Assembly: GCA_031259485.1 (NCBI GenBank)
Contig: JAIRLH010000005.1
Location: 1-14,926 of the forward strand
DNA from: Elusimicrobiota bacterium
GTDB taxonomy: Bacteria; Elusimicrobiota; Elusimicrobia; Elusimicrobiales; Elusimicrobiaceae
Reading direction: 5' to 3'
DNA: 14,926 bases
Shown here: piece after piece, positions 12,950 to 14,926 of the stretch
How positions within the stretch are numbered: the stretch's first letter is position 1
Layout: each line of letters begins with the position of its first letter
Made by a program: the position numbers and the translations under genes
The notes under the pieces: model-generated
The model's input: the letters and a program-made list of their open reading frames with translations, nothing else
What the model was told of the DNA's origin: nothing
Databases searched by the model: none

Positions 12950-14926
12950 ATGACAACTAGAGATAAACAGCAGTGTTGTAAAGAATTAATATGCGGCAGT
13001 AAAGCGTCAGCGTTAGGATTTACGCTTGCGGAGGTGTTAGTAGTAGTGCTGGTGATAGCAGTACTAACAGCAATAGCGTATCCGATGTACACAAGAGCAA
13101 TAACAAAATCCCGCGCAATAGAAGCAATAAATCTGCTTGAGATGGTAAGAGCGAAACAAATACAGAACTATGCGCGCACGCGCAGTTATTACAATGATTT
13201 TGGAAAGATGGGACAACTTACGACAAACAAAGCTAAAGAGCAACCTGATGGAGCAACAATGAGAGTAGGAGATTATACACTTGTACTCAATAATGTAAAA
13301 AGCTGTATGAGCGCGACATATAAAAAGAGAAGCACAGAGTTCACGTTCTCCACCAGCTATGATAACGCGGGACTGGGATGTAGCGGGGATATATGTGAGA
13401 GTTTTGGCAATGTGATAGGGAAGGCGGATGAAGTATGCAACTGCGGAGATAAGACGTGCAGTAATGGCTATACACTTAATGATGATACGTGCGCGTGCGG
13501 GTGTGAAAAGGCATGCAACGTAGGAGGTAGCTGTTACGATAAATATGGAGAAGCGGGAAAGACAAGGACATGCAGTTCAGGGTGCGGAACGGAGAGAAGC
13601 TACGCAAGTTGCTATGGGACAACATGGAGCGGCACCTGCAGCAGCAAGTACGGTGCGGGAACGGAGAGTCAGAGTTGCGGAGGAGGGAACGGCACGCAGA
13701 CGCGCACATGTGAGGCAACGTGCAGCGGAGCGTCATGCCCTGATTGGGAAACAGTAGAGTGCGTATGTGATGATGGGTATACATGGAACGGGAGCACATG
13801 CGTGCAAAATAGTGTGGATTGCCCTGTAGATTCAAAACCAACGGAGAGTGAGGAGTGTTCAAGCGGGTGCGGGACGCAGAGCAGGACAGTAACATGCGAT
13901 ACGTCAACGGGTACTTGGGAGACGACAGGCTGGACAGAGACGTGCGGAAGTAAAAGCCAGACGAATGAGACGAGTACGGAGTGCAGCAGTTTAGGGAAAG
14001 GATATACGGGAGGAACGGCAACGAGAAGCTGCACGGAATCATGCGATGGAGGAAGCTGCGGGGAGTGGGATGAAACAAGTTGCACTACCAGTTGTGATGA
14101 GGAGGATAAGCCGCAAGAGAGTCAGGTATGCGGGTGTAATAACGAGGGGACACAGACCAGAAGCGTAACGTGTGATACAATAACGGGCAATTGGAACGAT
14201 CCTGAAAGCTGGGGAGCGTGCAGTATAAGCGATGAATGTGAATGTCCTGGGGATGCTAACGTGGCTTGCGGGAATTGTGGGACAAGGACCAGAACATGCA
14301 ATACGGCAACAGGGGAATGGAACGATGATGGTGCCTGTACGGGCGGAGGAGAGTGTGAAGCAGGAACGCAGGAGGAAATAGAGGAAACGATAATAGATTG
14401 TAATGGGGATACGTTTACAATTCCCTGGAGTAGGACATGCGGTAGTAGTTGCAGCTGGGGAAACTGGGAGAATCTTGCAGTATGCTCGGATGATTATCAC
14501 AAGGCTGATGCGGAAGATATGGGCAATCATTGCGCGCAAGCAACAGCAGTATGCGTTAAGGGAAGCAGGTATGGTTCGTATCCCGGTGGATACACTTGGA
14601 CAGCAGATTGTAGTAGTTGTGGTAATTATTCTGTAAAAGAGGTTATGCTTGATGCAAAGTATCTATTTGATTCTAACGGCGGATATACAAAAACTATTTG
14701 CTCGGGAGGAGCAACAACCACAACGACATCCACAGACAGATATACTGCAGCCCAACTCAAGAGATGCAGTGATAGAGCTCCATATGACGAATGTAGAGCT
14801 AATAAATACTACTATTTTGGCGGAGACGGGCTTGAAGTAACCGAGTGCAAAAATGCAATATCTTTGCCTGATTGCAATACTTCACATTTGAGTATGGGTT
14901 CGCCTTGCAATAGGGAGCACGCTATA
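12950..14926 (+). CDS. Type IV pilin-like protein with long cysteine-rich, TSP1-like C-terminal body; 3' end outside window
   Basis: I translated 659 codons by hand from ATG 12950 with no stop before the window edge. Residues 1-23 form a class III prepilin leader ending ASALG; cleavage between G23 and F24 gives a mature N-terminus FTLAEVLVVVLVIAVLTAIAYP, with Glu at mature position 5 and the hydrophobic assembly helix. A pilin-like head (about 55-150) follows. From about 150 onward the protein is cysteine-rich (about 60 Cys in all), with repeats resembling thrombospondin type 1 around 208, 243, 303, 361, 394 and 440, of the form CGTxxRTxxC-(D/N)T-x-TG-x-W. Typical pilins are 130-200 residues, so this is far oversized. 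The leader itself is unusual, with C9, C10 and C15. Export by the type IV pilus/type II machinery and surface display are inferred. GAGGAG lies 6 nt before the ATG. Codon use in the body (AGA/AGG, GGA, ACA/ACG) differs from neighbouring genes. Confidence 0.9.
   Translation, partial: MTTRDKQQCCKELICGSKASALGFTLAEVLVVVLVIAVLTAIAYPMYTRAITKSRAIEAINLLEMVRAKQIQNYARTRSYYNDFGKMGQLTTNKAKEQPDGATMRVGDYTLVLNNVKSCMSATYKKRSTEFTFSTSYDNAGLGCSGDICESFGNVIGKADEVCNCGDKTCSNGYTLNDDTCACGCEKACNVGGSCYDKYGEAGKTRTCSSGCGTERSYASCYGTTWSGTCSSKYGAGTESQSCGGGNGTQTRTCEATCSGASCPDWETVECVCDDGYTWNGSTCVQNSVDCPVDSKPTESEECSSGCGTQSRTVTCDTSTGTWETTGWTETCGSKSQTNETSTECSSLGKGYTGGTATRSCTESCDGGSCGEWDETSCTTSCDEEDKPQESQVCGCNNEGTQTRSVTCDTITGNWNDPESWGACSISDECECPGDANVACGNCGTRTRTCNTATGEWNDDGACTGGGECEAGTQEEIEETIIDCNGDTFTIPWSRTCGSSCSWGNWENLAVCSDDYHKADAEDMGNHCAQATAVCVKGSRYGSYPGGYTWTADCSSCGNYSVKEVMLDAKYLFDSNGGYTKTICSGGATTTTTSTDRYTAAQLKRCSDRAPYDECRANKYYYFGGDGLEVTECKNAISLPDCNTSHLSMGSPCNREHAI
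13571..14340 (+). repeat. Diverged TSP1-like protein repeats within the pilin-like gene
   Basis: At least six imperfect units recur at protein level, for example SGCGTQSRTVTCDTSTGTW, NEGTQTRSVTCDTITGNW and GNCGTRTRTCNTATGEW, each followed by acidic or Trp-containing residues and another Cys. The DNA copies have diverged (13856-13918, 14129-14193 and 14267-14314 are the clearest), so recent slippage is unlikely. Confidence 0.75.

Noticed and set aside
13476..14085. Antisense frames of 200 and 138 codons opposite the pilin-like gene
   Set aside because: They are Ser/Cys/Pro/His-rich products of the purine-skewed sense strand, without start signals or family resemblance. Recorded as a finding about composition only.

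Overview
The window looks like a chromosomal segment of a Gram-negative bacterium with an outer membrane: it encodes an outer-membrane beta-barrel, secreted periplasmic proteins and a type IV pilin-like protein. The pilin-like protein joined to a very long cysteine-rich body, a eukaryote-like Tim44/SPFH pair, and AT-leaning intergenic DNA around mid-GC genes fit best with Elusimicrobiota (Elusimicrobium-like gut bacteria). That assignment is inference from gene style, not from a marker gene. The window has no rRNA, tRNA, CRISPR array or insertion sequence that I can recognise.

Layout. (1) 1-1644: divergent cysK (cut by the window start) and a serine acetyltransferase gene, the two enzymes of cysteine synthesis from serine. 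They share a 91-bp spacer with an inverted repeat and a tandem 11-mer. (2) 1808-3983: a membrane protein with a Tim44-like domain and zinc ribbon, overlapping by 47 nt a stomatin/SPFH protein with C-terminal zinc ribbons; a strong hairpin terminator follows. (3) 4046-4447: a small hypothetical gene. (4) 4448-5430, minus strand: a glyoxalase-II-like metallo-hydrolase and csoR, a C-H-C copper-sensor-type repressor. (5) 5518-9419: divergent from csoR, a tight five-gene operon encoding a secreted Met/His-motif protein, an outer-membrane barrel, a secreted protein resembling an FMN-binding domain, a MacB/FtsX-type ABC permease and its ATPase. (6) 12484 down to 9405, minus strand: phosphohexomutase, enolase and ftsB, tightly packed. 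(7) 12485-12949: a non-coding gap ending in a good sigma-70-type promoter. (8) 12950 to the window end: the pilin-like protein, running off the edge.

How the parts work together. The csoR/operon spacer is the most informative regulatory DNA. A perfect 24-bp palindrome holds the -10 hexamers of two mirror-image promoters, one firing into csoR and one into the five-gene operon. This makes the operon a likely metal-responsive (probably Cu(I)) envelope system built on a MacB-like ABC transporter rather than the usual P-type ATPase or RND pump. It is the best candidate here for a poorly described system. The second is the pilin-like protein, which has a normal class III signal and helix followed by more than 500 residues of cysteine-rich, thrombospondin-1-like repeats. 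The rest (cysteine synthesis, lower glycolysis, sugar-phosphate mutase, FtsB) is housekeeping.
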